Shown: piece after piece, positions 52,714-62,007 of the stretch | Position numbering within the stretch: position 1 is the stretch's first letter | Layout: each line of letters opens with the position of its first letter | Assembly (NCBI RefSeq): GCF_002242805.1 | Contig: NZ_MCGQ01000055.1 | Location: forward strand, 20,051 to 84,050 | DNA: 64,000 nucleotides | Reading direction: 5' to 3' | From: Streptomyces diastatochromogenes | Lineage (GTDB): Bacteria; Actinomycetota; Actinomycetes; Streptomycetales; Streptomycetaceae | Position numbers and translations under genes: made by a program | The notes under the pieces: model-generated | Told to the model about the DNA's origin: nothing | The model's input: only the letters and a program-made list of their open reading frames with translations | Database searches by the model: none

Positions 52714-54527
52714 TCGGCGTTGCGCCACCGGCGTACGACCCGGCGGCCCCGACGACCGCCACCACCCTGCCCGTCGGCGCGACCGCGACCGTGCGCGCCT
52801 ACGTGACCGAGCTGTTCCGCCGGCACCGCCGGGCCTTCCTGCTCCTCATCGCCGTCAACACCGTGGCCGTGGTCGCCTCCATGGTCGGCCCGTACCTGCT
52901 CGGCGGCCTCGTCGAGCGCGTGTCGGACCGGGCACGGGAGCTCCATCTGGGCCTGACCGCAGGGCTGTTCGTGTTCGCCCTTGTCGTGCAGGCCCTGTTC
53001 GTCCGGCAGGTGCGGCTGCGCGGAGCGGTGCTCGGCGAGCGGATGCTGGCCGACTTGCGCGAGGACTTCCTCGTCCGTTCGGTGGGCCTGCCGCCGGGCG
53101 TGCTGGAGCGGGCGGGCACGGGTGACCTGCTCTCCCGCATCACCACCGACATCGACCGCCTCGCCAACGCCATGCGGGAAGCCGTACCGCAGCTGGCGAT
53201 CGGTGTCGTGTGGGCCCTGCTGCTGCTCGGCGGGCTCGTCGTGACGGCCCCGCCGCTGGCGGCCGCCGTACTGCTCGCCGTACCGGTGCTGGTGGCGGGG
53301 TGCCGCTGGTACTTCAAACGAGCGCCCTCCGGCTACCGCTCCGAGTCCGCCGGATACGCCGCCGTCGCCGCCGCGCTCGCCGAGACCGTGGACGCGGGCC
53401 ACACCATCGAGGCGCACCGCCTGGGCGACCGGCGTATCGCCCTGTCGGAGCGGCGGATCAAGGAGTGGACCGCCTGGGAGCGGTACACGCTCTGGCTGCG
53501 GTCCGTGCTCTTCCCGGTGATCAACGCCGTCCACGTCATCGTGCTCGGCTCGGTCCTCATGGTCGGCGGTGCGTTCGTGCTGCGGGGCTGGATCGGGGTC
53601 GGCCAGCTGACGACGGGCGCCCTCATCGCGCAGATGCTCGTCGACCCGGTGAACCTGATCCTGCGCTGGTACGACGAGGTGCAGGTGGCCCAGGTGTCGC
53701 TCGCCCGTCTGGTCGGCGTCCGGGACATCGAGCCGGACGCCGGGGACGCCTCGCTGGCCCCCGGCGGCCGGGACGTGCACGCCGACCAGGTGCACTTCGG
53801 CTACCGCGAGGGCGTCGACGTGCTGCGCAAGGTCTCCCTGCAGGTCGCCCCGGGGACCCGGCTGGCGCTGGTCGGCCCCTCCGGCGCGGGCAAGTCCACG
53901 CTGGGCAGGCTGCTCGCCGGCATCTACGCGCCCCGGGACGGCCGCATCACCCTCGGTGGCGCGGAGCTGTCCCGGATGCCGGCCGAACGCGTCCGCTCGC
54001 ACGTCGCCCTCGTCAACCAGGAGCACCACGTCTTCGTCGGCTCCCTGCGCGACAACCTCCTGCTGGCCCTCCCCCACTCTCGACTTCGCTCGAGCGGGGG
54101 GACCCCCATCGGCAGCCACGACGCCGAGCTGTGGGCGGCACTGGGCGCGGTCGACGCGGACGGCTGGGCGCGGGCACTGGACGACGGGCTGGACACCGAG
54201 GTCGGCTCGGGCGGACTGGCGCTGACCCCGGCGCAGGCCCAGCAGATCGCGCTGGCCCGGCTGGTGCTGGCCGACCCGCACACCCTGGTCCTGGACGAGG
54301 CGACCTCGTTGCTCGACCCGCGCGCGGCCCGTCACCTGGAACGCTCCCTGGCCCGCGTCCTCGACGGCCGCACGGTGGTCGCCATCGCCCACCGCCTGCA
54401 CACCGCCCACGACGCCGATGTGATCGCCGTCGTGGAGAACGGCCGCATCAGCGAGCTGGGCAGCCACGAGGAGCTGGTCGCGGCGGACGGGGCGTACGCG
54501 GCGCTGTGGCGGTCGTGGCACGGCTGA
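52710..54527 (+). CDS. ABC exporter subunit B, intact Walker A with degenerate signature
   Basis: This 605-aa TMD-NBD protein has Walker A VGPSGAGKST, Walker B TLVLDEATSLLD and H-loop IAHRLHTAHDADV, but the signature is LTPAQAQQIALARLV instead of LSGGQ. It complements the preceding subunit: this Walker A plus that LSGGQ would form one competent ATP site, and the other site would be non-hydrolytic. An extra segment (PHSRLRSSGGTPIGSH) in the NBD is encoded by a small palindromic repeat. ATG 52710 overlaps the previous stop. Confidence 0.92.
   Translation: MIGVAPPAYDPAAPTTATTLPVGATATVRAYVTELFRRHRRAFLLLIAVNTVAVVASMVGPYLLGGLVERVSDRARELHLGLTAGLFVFALVVQALFVRQVRLRGAVLGERMLADLREDFLVRSVGLPPGVLERAGTGDLLSRITTDIDRLANAMREAVPQLAIGVVWALLLLGGLVVTAPPLAAAVLLAVPVLVAGCRWYFKRAPSGYRSESAGYAAVAAALAETVDAGHTIEAHRLGDRRIALSERRIKEWTAWERYTLWLRSVLFPVINAVHVIVLGSVLMVGGAFVLRGWIGVGQLTTGALIAQMLVDPVNLILRWYDEVQVAQVSLARLVGVRDIEPDAGDASLAPGGRDVHADQVHFGYREGVDVLRKVSLQVAPGTRLALVGPSGAGKSTLGRLLAGIYAPRDGRITLGGAELSRMPAERVRSHVALVNQEHHVFVGSLRDNLLLALPHSRLRSSGGTPIGSHDAELWAALGAVDADGWARALDDGLDTEVGSGGLALTPAQAQQIALARLVLADPHTLVLDEATSLLDPRAARHLERSLARVLDGRTVVAIAHRLHTAHDADVIAVVENGRISELGSHEELVAADGAYAALWRSWHG
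54069..54109 (+). repeat. Small palindromic repeat inserted in frame in the ABC NBD gene
   Basis: The sequence from CTCCCCCACTCTCGACTTCG to CTCGAGCGGGGGGACCCCC is a G/C-flanked imperfect palindrome that I recall recurring in Streptomyces genomes, including inside genes. Here it adds about 13 codons to the NBD between the Q-loop region and the signature without breaking the frame. Recognition as a family is from memory; only one copy lies in this window. Confidence 0.7.
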
Positions 54528-54666
54528 GTGGGCGCGGGCAGGGGCTGGGGTTCGCTTCGCCGTACACGTGCCGACACGGACGGTGAACACATCCGCGGCG
54601 ACACGGACAGTGATCGCAGGGGCCGGTTGGGGGTGGCTGGGTGACCCCGGGCAGGAGCAGCGAGGC

Positions 54667-54704
54667 GGGGCCTGGCCGGGGTGCCCAGCCGCAGGCCAGG
54701 CCCC
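54667..54704 (+). terminator. Candidate terminator downstream of the heterodimeric ABC operon
   Basis: GGGGCCTGGC (54667-54676) pairs with GCCAGGCCCC (54695-54704) around an 18-nt loop, 139 nt after the stop. The rest of the 344-nt gap (54528-54871) shows no gene. Confidence 0.5.
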
Positions 54705-54871
54705 GTGCCGTTGCGCGGTGCCGAACAGGGGTGGAAGGCTGGATAGCGGCACCGGCTCGGGGAACGGCTGGGACCCCTTCGGTTCCTGCCGTGTGAAACC
54801 GTGCCGAGCGTGCCGGCGGCGCCCTGCCCCTCGCCGGGGCACGAGGCCGTCCTCACCACCTGGAGGTACCC

Positions 54872-55348
54872 GTGGACAGCGCCGACGGATGGGGGGACGA
54901 CGTCTACCAGCCCGATGCCTCCGATGCCTCGGAGGTCCGGGAGGACTCGGGCGTGCTCGACGTCGAGGACACACTGGACTTCGACGGCGTCGACGACCCG
55001 CTGGACCGTGGCTGGTCCCCTCCGGAGCGGCCGTGGGCGGTCCAGCACACCGGGGTGACCGCGAGCGAACGTCTCTCCGGGGAAACGCTGGACCAGCGGC
55101 TCGCCGAGGAGCTGCCGGACAACGACGTGCCTGACGGCGACGGCATCGGGGACTGCGAGGCCGACGGCGAACTGCTCGACAACGAGGTCGGCGGGCGCCG
55201 CTCCGGCCGCCTGGTCGCCCCCGACGAAGGCGCCCACGAGGACGAGGAGAGCGCCCTCATCGCCACCGACGTAGGCATCGACGGAGCCGCCGCATCCGCC
55301 GAGGAGGCCGCGATGCACATCGTCGACGAGGACTCCCTCTCCGGCTGA
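54872..55348 (+). CDS. DUF5709 family acidic protein
   Basis: This 158-aa, strongly acidic protein has the DUF5709 pattern: DDVYQPD, GVLDVEDTLDFDGVDDPLDR, GWSPPERPW, GETLDQRLAEE, GRLVAPDEGAHEDEE and DVGIDGAAASAEEAAMHIVD. It is common in Streptomyces and of unknown function. GTG 54872 has TGGAGG upstream. It is probably soluble; no membrane segment or signal peptide is seen. Confidence 0.9.
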   Translation: MDSADGWGDDVYQPDASDASEVREDSGVLDVEDTLDFDGVDDPLDRGWSPPERPWAVQHTGVTASERLSGETLDQRLAEELPDNDVPDGDGIGDCEADGELLDNEVGGRRSGRLVAPDEGAHEDEESALIATDVGIDGAAASAEEAAMHIVDEDSLSG

Positions 55349-55390
55349 CCAGGCCGCCCCCTGCCCCACCGCCCCGCGCGAGGAGCCGCC

Positions 55391-55654
55391 ATGCAGCAGG
55401 ACAAGCACCCCGAGTACCACCCGGTGGTCTTCCGGGACCGAGCCGCCGGCTACGCGTTCCTCACCCGGTCCACGGCGAGCAGCGAGCAGACCATCGAGTG
55501 GGACGACGGCGAGACCTACCCGGTGATCGACGTGGAGATCTCCTCCGAGAGCCACCCCTTCTACACGGGCAGGGCCCGCACCGTGGACACCGAGGGCCGC
55601 GTCGCCCGGTTCGAGCGCCGGTACGGCGGGACGGAGCCGGGCGAGGGGAGCTGA
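55391..55654 (+). CDS. rpmE2: 50S ribosomal protein L31 type B
   Basis: This 87-aa protein (MQQDKHPEYHPVVFRDRAAG, later SESHPFYTG) is the type B, zinc-free L31: the CxxC pairs of the type A form are absent. In Streptomyces and relatives this paralogue replaces zinc-binding L31 when zinc is scarce, usually under Zur control. The 42-nt upstream gap holds no clear Zur box, so it may be read from the DUF5709 transcript or a more distant promoter. Confidence 0.95.
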   Translation: MQQDKHPEYHPVVFRDRAAGYAFLTRSTASSEQTIEWDDGETYPVIDVEISSESHPFYTGRARTVDTEGRVARFERRYGGTEPGEGS

Positions 55655-55668
55655 CCGGGCCGGGAGCG

Positions 55669-56463
55669 TCAGATCACGTTGAGGGCCGCGGCGCAGCCCA
55701 CTCCCCCGAGCAGCATGAACACGGGCATCAGCACCTTCAGCTCGACCCAGCTGCCCGCCCGGAACCGCATCGCCTTCGGCGGCCCGATCGGGTACCAGCG
55801 CTTGCGGCCCAACGGGATCGGCCACAGGATCGGGCAGCCGGACACTGTCAGCGCGTCCCCGATGTCGTGCACCAGCGCGCCCAGCACGATCGGCAGCCCC
55901 AGCCACAGGTACTCCTGCCCCGGCGCGGTGAACAGCCAGTCGGAGCCGTTGCCCGGCTTGTCCAGGATCCCCGCGAGGATCCAGGCGCTCGTCGCCGCGA
56001 GCAGCCAGACCAGGACATCGCTGCTGGAGCCCCGGGCCGCCCGCCACAGCAGACCTTCGATCGCCAGCACCATGTGCACGAAAAGGATCGCCAGGACCGC
56101 CCAACGGCCACCGGCGATCGCCACCGCGGAGCTGCCGGCGCCGATGAGGACCGCCCACAGCCAGGTGTGCGTGAGCGTGCGGTGGCCGCCCGAGCGCCGC
56201 GCGTCGCCCTTCTTCCTGGTCGACTTGTAGACGGCGTACGACAGCTTGTCCACGATCTCGCAGAGCCATCGCGAGACCGGTCCGAAGGCCCGCGAGATGG
56301 TGGCCGCCTTGTGGTCGAGATCCGGGGCGAGCGCCGCACCGGCGCAGATCAGCGCGCCGACGAGCAGGACCGGCCAGGGCATCGGGTGCCCGGCCGCGGC
56401 GGCCGCGGCTCCGACGCCGAGCCAGGCCGCGGCCCCCGACAGTGAGTGTGCTGGTCCCATCAT
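55669..56463 (-). CDS. YdjM-like metal-dependent membrane hydrolase
   Basis: This 264-aa protein, MMGPAHSLSGAAAWLGVGAA..., has several TM helices and conserved motifs: an early GPAHSLSG His, the acidic pair APDLDHKAA, the HRTLTHTW His cluster and GALVHDIGDALTVSG. These place it in the YdjM/DUF457 family, annotated as metal-dependent hydrolases. The substrate is unknown. ATG 56463 or 56460 could be the start. It converges with L31 and diverges from the helicase. Confidence 0.88.
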   Translation of the reverse strand: MMGPAHSLSGAAAWLGVGAAAAAAGHPMPWPVLLVGALICAGAALAPDLDHKAATISRAFGPVSRWLCEIVDKLSYAVYKSTRKKGDARRSGGHRTLTHTWLWAVLIGAGSSAVAIAGGRWAVLAILFVHMVLAIEGLLWRAARGSSSDVLVWLLAATSAWILAGILDKPGNGSDWLFTAPGQEYLWLGLPIVLGALVHDIGDALTVSGCPILWPIPLGRKRWYPIGPPKAMRFRAGSWVELKVLMPVFMLLGGVGCAAALNVI

Positions 56464-56608
56464 GGCCGCTTCCCGCCCCATTCCTCGTGTGCCGCTGTCC
56501 AGTTGACCCGGTGCACTGACGCGCCGTCGGCGACACAGCGTAGCGGCCATGATCTTCGCATCCGCAGCCGATTCCCCTCTCGGGGAGAAGGCCAGGCAAG
56601 ATGGGTGC

Positions 56609-59122
56609 GTGACCCTCATCGATCAGCTGCCGCCGACCGCCGACCCCGACGCCCTGTACGAAGCCTTCGAGTCGTGGGCGCAGGAGCGCGGTCTCACGCT
56701 CTACCCCCACCAGGAGGAGGCGCTGATCGAGGCGGTCTCCGGGGCGAACGTGATCGTCTCGACGCCCACCGGCTCCGGCAAGAGCATGATCGCCGCGGGC
56801 GCGCACTTCGCCGCGCTGGCCCGGGACGAGGTCACCTTCTACACGGCACCGATCAAGGCGCTGGTGTCGGAGAAGTTCTTCGAGCTGTGCAAGCTCTTCG
56901 GCACCGAGAACGTCGGCATGCTCACCGGCGACGCCTCCGTCAACGCCGACGCGCCCGTGATCTGCTGCACCGCCGAGGTGCTGGCGTCGATCGCGCTGCG
57001 CGACGGCAAGCACGCGGACGTCGGTCAGGTCGTGATGGACGAGTTCCACTTCTACGCGGAGGGCGACCGCGGCTGGGCCTGGCAGATCCCGCTGCTGGAA
57101 CTCCCTCAGGCGCAGTTCATCCTGATGTCGGCCACTTTGGGCGATGTGTCCTTCTTCGAGAAGGACCTCACCCGCCGCACCGGCCGCCCCACGGCGGTGG
57201 TCCGCTCGGCCACCCGCCCGGTGCCCCTCTCCTACGAGTACCAGCTCACCCCGCTCACCGAGACGCTCACCGACCTGCTGGAGACCAAGCAGGCCCCCGT
57301 GTACATCGTGCACTTCACCCAGGCGCAGGCCGTGGAGCGGGCGCAGGCGCTGATGAGCATCAACATGTGCTCGCGCGAGGAGAAGGACCAGATCGCCGAG
57401 CTGATCGGCAACTTCCGCTTCACCACCAAGTTCGGCCGCAACCTCTCCCGTTACGTCCGCCACGGCATCGGCGTCCACCACGCCGGCATGCTGCCCAAGT
57501 ACCGGCGCCTGGTGGAGAAGCTCGCCCAGGCCGGTCTGCTCAAGGTCATCTGCGGTACGGACACGCTCGGCGTGGGCGTCAACGTGCCTATTCGGACGGT
57601 GCTGTTCACCGCGCTGACCAAGTACGACGGCAGCCGGGTGCGCACGCTGCGCGCCCGCGAGTTCCACCAGATCGCGGGCCGGGCCGGCCGGGCCGGTTTC
57701 GACACGGCGGGACTCGTCGTGGCGCAGGCGCCCGAGCACGTCATCGAGAACGAGAAGGCCCTCGCCAAGGCCGGCGACGACCCGAAGAAGCGCCGCAAGG
57801 TGGTGCGCAAGAAGGCACCGGAGGGCTTCGTCGGCTGGACGGAGAACACCTTCGAGAAGCTGATCGCGTCCGAACCCGAGCCGCTCACCTCGCGGTTCCG
57901 GGTGACCCACACGATGCTGCTGTCGGTGATCGCCCGTCCCGGCAACGCCTTCGAGGCGATGCGTCACCTCCTGGAGGACAACCACGAGCCGCGCAGGCAG
58001 CAGTTGAGGCACATCCGGCGCGCGATCGCGATCTACCGCTCGCTGCTGGACGGCGGCATCGTGGAGAAGCTCGACAAGCCGGACGCCGAGGGCCGCATCG
58101 TCCGGCTCACGGTCGACCTCCAGCAGGACTTCGCCCTCAACCAGCCGCTGTCCACGTTCGCGCTCGCCTCCTTCGAACTGCTCGACCCCGATTCGCCGTC
58201 GTACGCCCTCGACATGGTGTCCGTGGTCGAGTCCACGCTGGACGACCCGCGGCAGATCCTCGTCGCCCAGCAGAACAAGGCGCGCGGCGAGGCCGTGGCC
58301 GCGATGAAGGCCGACGGTGTCGAGTACGAGGAGCGTATGGAGCGCCTCCAGGACATCTCGTACCCGAAGCCGCTGGAAGAGCTGCTCTTCCACGCGTACA
58401 ACACCTACCGCAAGAGCCACCCGTGGGTCGGCGACCACCCGCTGTCGCCCAAGTCCGTCATCCGGGACATGTACGAACGGGCGATGTCCTTCACGGAACT
58501 GGTGTCCTTCTACGAGCTGGCCCGCACCGAGGGCATCGTGCTGCGCTACCTCGCCAGCGCCTACAAGACCCTCGACCACACCATCCCGGACGACCTGAAG
58601 TCCGAGGACCTGCAGGACCTGATCGAGTGGCTCGGCGAGATGGTGCGCCAGGTGGACTCCAGCCTGCTGGACGAGTGGGAGCAGCTGGCCAACCCGGAGG
58701 AGATGACCGCCGAGCAGGCCCAGGAGAAGGCCGACGAGGTCAAGCCGGTCACCACGAACGCGCGCGCCTTCCGGGTACTCGTCCGCAACGCCATGTTCCG
58801 CCGCGTGGAGCTGGCCGCCCTCGACCAGGTCGGCGAACTGGGCGAGATGGACGCCGAGGCCGGCTGGGACGCCGAGGCGTGGGGCGAGGCGATGGACAAG
58901 TACTGGGACGAGTACGAGGACCTCGGCACCGGCCCCGACGCCCGCGGCCCCAAGCTGCTGGTCATCAAGGAGGAGCCGGAGAACGGCCTCTGGCGCGTCC
59001 GCCAGATCTTCGACGACCCGAACAACGACCACGACTGGGGCATCAGCGCGGAGATCGACCTGGCGGCCTCCGACGCCGAGGGCCGTGCGGTCGTGCGCGT
59101 CACCGATGTCGGCCAGCTCTGA
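56609..59122 (+). CDS. DEAD/DEAH helicase of the Ski2/Mtr4 type
   Basis: This 837-aa helicase contains Walker A STPTGSGKS, MDEFHFYAEGDRG (DExH-like), MSATLGD, GVHHAGMLPKYRRLVEKLAQ, and motif VI FHQIAGRAGRAGFDT, followed by a C-terminal region annotated DUF3516. It resembles Ski2-like RNA helicases found across actinobacteria, possibly in RNA turnover. GTG 56609 (VTLIDQLPPTADPDALYEAF) fits the family start; an in-frame ATG at 56549 would add 20 unsupported residues. TesB follows 19 nt downstream. Confidence 0.93.
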   Translation: MTLIDQLPPTADPDALYEAFESWAQERGLTLYPHQEEALIEAVSGANVIVSTPTGSGKSMIAAGAHFAALARDEVTFYTAPIKALVSEKFFELCKLFGTENVGMLTGDASVNADAPVICCTAEVLASIALRDGKHADVGQVVMDEFHFYAEGDRGWAWQIPLLELPQAQFILMSATLGDVSFFEKDLTRRTGRPTAVVRSATRPVPLSYEYQLTPLTETLTDLLETKQAPVYIVHFTQAQAVERAQALMSINMCSREEKDQIAELIGNFRFTTKFGRNLSRYVRHGIGVHHAGMLPKYRRLVEKLAQAGLLKVICGTDTLGVGVNVPIRTVLFTALTKYDGSRVRTLRAREFHQIAGRAGRAGFDTAGLVVAQAPEHVIENEKALAKAGDDPKKRRKVVRKKAPEGFVGWTENTFEKLIASEPEPLTSRFRVTHTMLLSVIARPGNAFEAMRHLLEDNHEPRRQQLRHIRRAIAIYRSLLDGGIVEKLDKPDAEGRIVRLTVDLQQDFALNQPLSTFALASFELLDPDSPSYALDMVSVVESTLDDPRQILVAQQNKARGEAVAAMKADGVEYEERMERLQDISYPKPLEELLFHAYNTYRKSHPWVGDHPLSPKSVIRDMYERAMSFTELVSFYELARTEGIVLRYLASAYKTLDHTIPDDLKSEDLQDLIEWLGEMVRQVDSSLLDEWEQLANPEEMTAEQAQEKADEVKPVTTNARAFRVLVRNAMFRRVELAALDQVGELGEMDAEAGWDAEAWGEAMDKYWDEYEDLGTGPDARGPKLLVIKEEPENGLWRVRQIFDDPNNDHDWGISAEIDLAASDAEGRAVVRVTDVGQL

Positions 59123-59141
59123 GCACAGGAGAATCCCACCG

Positions 59142-60008
59142 ATGACGAACCCGGCCGAGAGACTGGTCGACCTGCTCGACCTGGAGCAGATCGAGGTCAA
59201 CATCTTCCGTGGCCGAAGCCCGCAGGAGTCCCTGCAGCGGGTCTTCGGCGGCCAGGTGGCGGGCCAGGCACTGGTCGCCGCCGGGCGCACCACGGACGGC
59301 GAACGCCCGGTGCACTCGCTGCACGCGTACTTCCTGCGCCCGGGCCGGCCGGGCGTGCCCATCGTGTACCAGGTGGAGCGGGTCCGCGACGGACGGTCGT
59401 TCACGACGCGCCGGGTCACGGCCGTGCAGCAGGGCCGCACGATCTTCAATCTGACCGCCTCCTTTCACAAGCCCGAGGAAGGACCGTTCGAGCACCAGCT
59501 GCCACCGGCCCGTGAAGTGCCGGACCCGGAGTCCCTGCCGACGGTGACCGAGGAGATCCGCAAGCACCTGGGCGCTCTGCCGGAGCAGCTGGAGCGGATG
59601 GCGCGCCGCCAGCCCTTCGACATCCGTTACGTCGACCGGCTGCGCTGGCACCCCGAGGAGATCGAGGGGGGTGAACCGCGCAGCGCCGTGTGGATGCGCG
59701 CGGTCGGTCCGCTCGGTGACGACCCGCTGGTGCACACGTGCGCGCTGACCTACGCCAGTGACATGACCCTCCTGGACGCGGTCCGCATCCCGGTCGAACC
59801 CCTGTGGGCCGCGCGGAACTTCGACATGGCCTCGCTGGACCACGCCATGTGGTTCCACCGGCCGTTCCGCGCGGACGAGTGGTTCCTGTACGACCAGGAG
59901 TCCCCGATCGCCACCGGCGGGCGCGGTCTGGCCCGCGGGCGTATCTACGACCTGCAGGGGCGGCTGCTCGTCTCGGTCGTCCAGGAGGGTCTGTTCCGGG
60001 CCCTGTAG
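59142..60008 (+). CDS. tesB: Acyl-CoA thioesterase II
   Basis: This 288-aa double hot-dog thioesterase hydrolyses acyl-CoA. It has VFGGQVAGQALVAAGRT and HSLHAYFLRPG in the N-terminal domain, and SLDHAMWFHRPFRADEWFLY followed by GRGLARGRIYD in the C-terminal one, with the catalytic Asp near the start of the second domain. ATG 59142 has GGAG upstream. It is probably co-transcribed with the helicase. Confidence 0.95.
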   Translation: MTNPAERLVDLLDLEQIEVNIFRGRSPQESLQRVFGGQVAGQALVAAGRTTDGERPVHSLHAYFLRPGRPGVPIVYQVERVRDGRSFTTRRVTAVQQGRTIFNLTASFHKPEEGPFEHQLPPAREVPDPESLPTVTEEIRKHLGALPEQLERMARRQPFDIRYVDRLRWHPEEIEGGEPRSAVWMRAVGPLGDDPLVHTCALTYASDMTLLDAVRIPVEPLWAARNFDMASLDHAMWFHRPFRADEWFLYDQESPIATGGRGLARGRIYDLQGRLLVSVVQEGLFRAL

Positions 60009-60016
60009 TGCGGGGT

Positions 60017-60943
60017 TCAGACCCCGGCGGGCCGGGGGTTTCTGCGGCGGAGCCATGCCCGCAGTCCGCGGGTCGGTCGCCGTGCCTCCGGCCGGGAGTC
60101 GTGGTCCCGGGGCGCGGCCGGCGGGGTCGGCCGTGGTGTGGGCGCGGTGTGCCGTGGGGCCGGGCGCGGGGCCGGTGAGTGGGCGCGCGCCTGCTCCACC
60201 GTGTGCGCGAGGTTGCTGCGCAGCCAGCCGATCTCGTCCGGGTCCTGTGCCGTCATCAGCTGCTCGGCACATTGCGCGGACGGTGATCCCGGCGCTCCGT
60301 GGTCGGGCGGAGCGGGCCGGAAGCGGTTCAGGTGGGCACGCTCATAGGGGTCCCTGACCACGTCCGCGACGTCGACGGGCGGAAGGAAGGCGGCCACGAC
60401 CCCTGCGTGCGCCCATGGGTCTTCGGACTGCCTCGTCAGGAATCCGAGTTGCCGTCCCCGCCAGTTACGGGCCCGAAGGTCGACCCCGGCCGCCAGTTGG
60501 CCCCTGAGGCTCTCCGGCGTACGGCCCTTGAGCAGGTGCGCGTTCTCGGCCCCGGCCGTGAACTGGCGTAGGTCCTCTGCCAGATAGAGCCAGACCACGG
60601 CTCGATAGCGGTTGAGGTAGAAACGCACCGGCACCAGCAGACCCAGACGGGCGAGCCGGGTGAACCTGCCCGCGGGGATCTCCATGAGCGCGGCGCCCTC
60701 CGCCGTACCCACGACGTGCACGCGCTCACGGAGAGTGCCGGGAAAGCCGTCCTGGGCGCGCAGCCGGTCGATCTCGGCTCGTTCGACCCGGCGACCCCCG
60801 CCTCCCCCCTCGTCGGGCACGGTCCGGATACGGCCGAGACGGACGGCGAGGTCGAACTCGCGGCGCCTGAGCCCCAGTTCACGAGCCGCGCGGCCCGGCG
60901 TGCAGGTGACGGTGCGGGCAGGGACGTAGATGCTTCCCGACAT
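60017..60943 (-). CDS. DUF6397 family protein
   Basis: This ~308-aa protein starts MSGSIYVPARTVTCTPGRAA, followed by RELGLRRREFDLAVRLGRI, a helix-turn-helix-like start, and MEIPAGRFTRLARLGLLVP. It matches the Streptomyces DUF6397 group. The function is unknown; the HTH-like sequence suggests DNA or RNA binding. The Pro/Arg-rich C-terminus is low complexity. ATG 60943 follows GGGGGAG. Confidence 0.78.
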   Translation of the reverse strand: MSGSIYVPARTVTCTPGRAARELGLRRREFDLAVRLGRIRTVPDEGGGGGRRVERAEIDRLRAQDGFPGTLRERVHVVGTAEGAALMEIPAGRFTRLARLGLLVPVRFYLNRYRAVVWLYLAEDLRQFTAGAENAHLLKGRTPESLRGQLAAGVDLRARNWRGRQLGFLTRQSEDPWAHAGVVAAFLPPVDVADVVRDPYERAHLNRFRPAPPDHGAPGSPSAQCAEQLMTAQDPDEIGWLRSNLAHTVEQARAHSPAPRPAPRHTAPTPRPTPPAAPRDHDSRPEARRPTRGLRAWLRRRNPRPAGV

Positions 60944-61069
60944 GGTCGTACTCCCCCGTGGAGTCGATGGCTCACGCCCTGTGCGTTCGCCGTGCACACA
61001 CCGTAGCCGGTTCGGCGCACATCATGGCGAGCCTGTGGATAACTCCACCGCGCGAGGCAAAGACGCAGG

Positions 61070-61483
61070 TCAAAGGTCTGACAGCGGAGCGCGATCGGGT
61101 TGCCGGGCATCCACACCGAGGTGTTCGCCGACCCGGTTGACGAGCAGGGTCATCTCATAGGCGATCTGGCCGATGTCGGCCTGCGCGCCACTGAGCACAC
61201 AGAGACAGCTGCCGGTGCCGGCGGCGGTCACGAACAGCACGGCGTCGTCGTACTCGATCATCGTCTGGCGCACCCGGCCCGCGCCGAAGTGGCGCCCCGA
61301 TCCCTTCGCGAGGCTGTGCAGCCCGGACGCGACCGCGGCCAGATGCTCGGCGTCCTCGCGGCGAAGGCCGGTGCTCGCACCCGTGACCAGTCCGTCGTTG
61401 GACAGGACCAGCGCGTGCCGCACATGGTCCACCCGCCCGGTCAGATCGTCCAGGAGCCAGCCGAGTCCCTGGTTCTGCGCCAT
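61070..61483 (-). CDS. Roadblock/LC7 domain protein, orphan CvnB paralogue
   Basis: This 137-aa protein (GLGWLLDDLTGRV, HALVLSNDGLVTGASTGLRR, EDAEHLAAVASGLHSLAKGS) is clearly homologous over its whole length to the conservon roadblock protein at 63240-63677. Roadblock proteins bind small GTPases and act as regulators. It stands alone, without its own sensor kinase or GTPase, so it may partner with the nearby CvnD. ATG 61483 follows GGGGAG. Confidence 0.93.
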   Translation of the reverse strand: MAQNQGLGWLLDDLTGRVDHVRHALVLSNDGLVTGASTGLRREDAEHLAAVASGLHSLAKGSGRHFGAGRVRQTMIEYDDAVLFVTAAGTGSCLCVLSGAQADIGQIAYEMTLLVNRVGEHLGVDARQPDRAPLSDL

Positions 61484-61575
61484 GTTCCGTCTCCCCGTGT
61501 GACGTCTCCCCCTGGCTGGAGGAACTGTCCGCCAGCCTTCCCCACCACCGGCCTGCGGGCAAGCAGGATGGGCGT

Positions 61576-62004
61576 ATGGCACAGAAGATGACCGATGAGG
61601 AATGGCGGGCGTTCGTCTCGTACGGCACCCGAACCGGCAAGCTGTCCACCGTCAGCGCCGATGGGGGCCCACATGTGGCCCCGATCTGGTTCCTGCTGGA
61701 CGGGGACGACCTGGTCTTCAACACCGGTAAGGAAACCGTGAAAGGGCGCAATCTCGCCCGTGACGGACGGATCGCCCTGTGCGTGGACGACGACCGGCCG
61801 CCGTTCCACTTCGCGGTGCTGCACGGGCGCGCCCGGCTGTCGGAGGAGCTGGAGGAGGTGCGTCTTTGGGCCACCCGCATCGCCGCCCGGTACATGGGCG
61901 AGGAGCGTGCGGAGGAGTACGGGGCCCGCAACGGCGTCCCTGGCGAGCTGCTGGTCCGGGTAGCCGTGGAAAAGGTGGTGGCGATCAAGGATCTGGCCGC
62001 CTGA
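61576..62004 (+). CDS. PPOX-class (pyridoxamine-5'-phosphate-oxidase-like) protein
   Basis: This 142-aa split-barrel protein (GTRTGKLSTVSADGGPHVAP, IWFLLDGDDLVFNTGKET, VKGRNLARDGRIALCVDD) belongs to the PPOX-fold F420/flavin-dependent reductase group common in actinobacteria. The cofactor (FMN or F420) cannot be told from sequence alone. ATG 61576 is the only good start. It is divergent from the orphan roadblock gene and convergent with cvnD. Confidence 0.9.
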   Translation: MAQKMTDEEWRAFVSYGTRTGKLSTVSADGGPHVAPIWFLLDGDDLVFNTGKETVKGRNLARDGRIALCVDDDRPPFHFAVLHGRARLSEELEEVRLWATRIAARYMGEERAEEYGARNGVPGELLVRVAVEKVVAIKDLAA

Positions 62005-62007
62005 GGC

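Noticed and set aside
51786..54974. Long minus-strand open frame opposite the heterodimeric ABC genes
   Set aside because: The plus strand carries intact ABC motifs; the antisense product is Arg/Gly/Pro-rich with no domain.
54332..59449. Very long minus-strand open frame spanning several plus-strand genes
   Set aside because: It is antisense to tesB, the helicase, L31 and DUF5709 genes, all with clear family signatures. It is an artefact of high GC.
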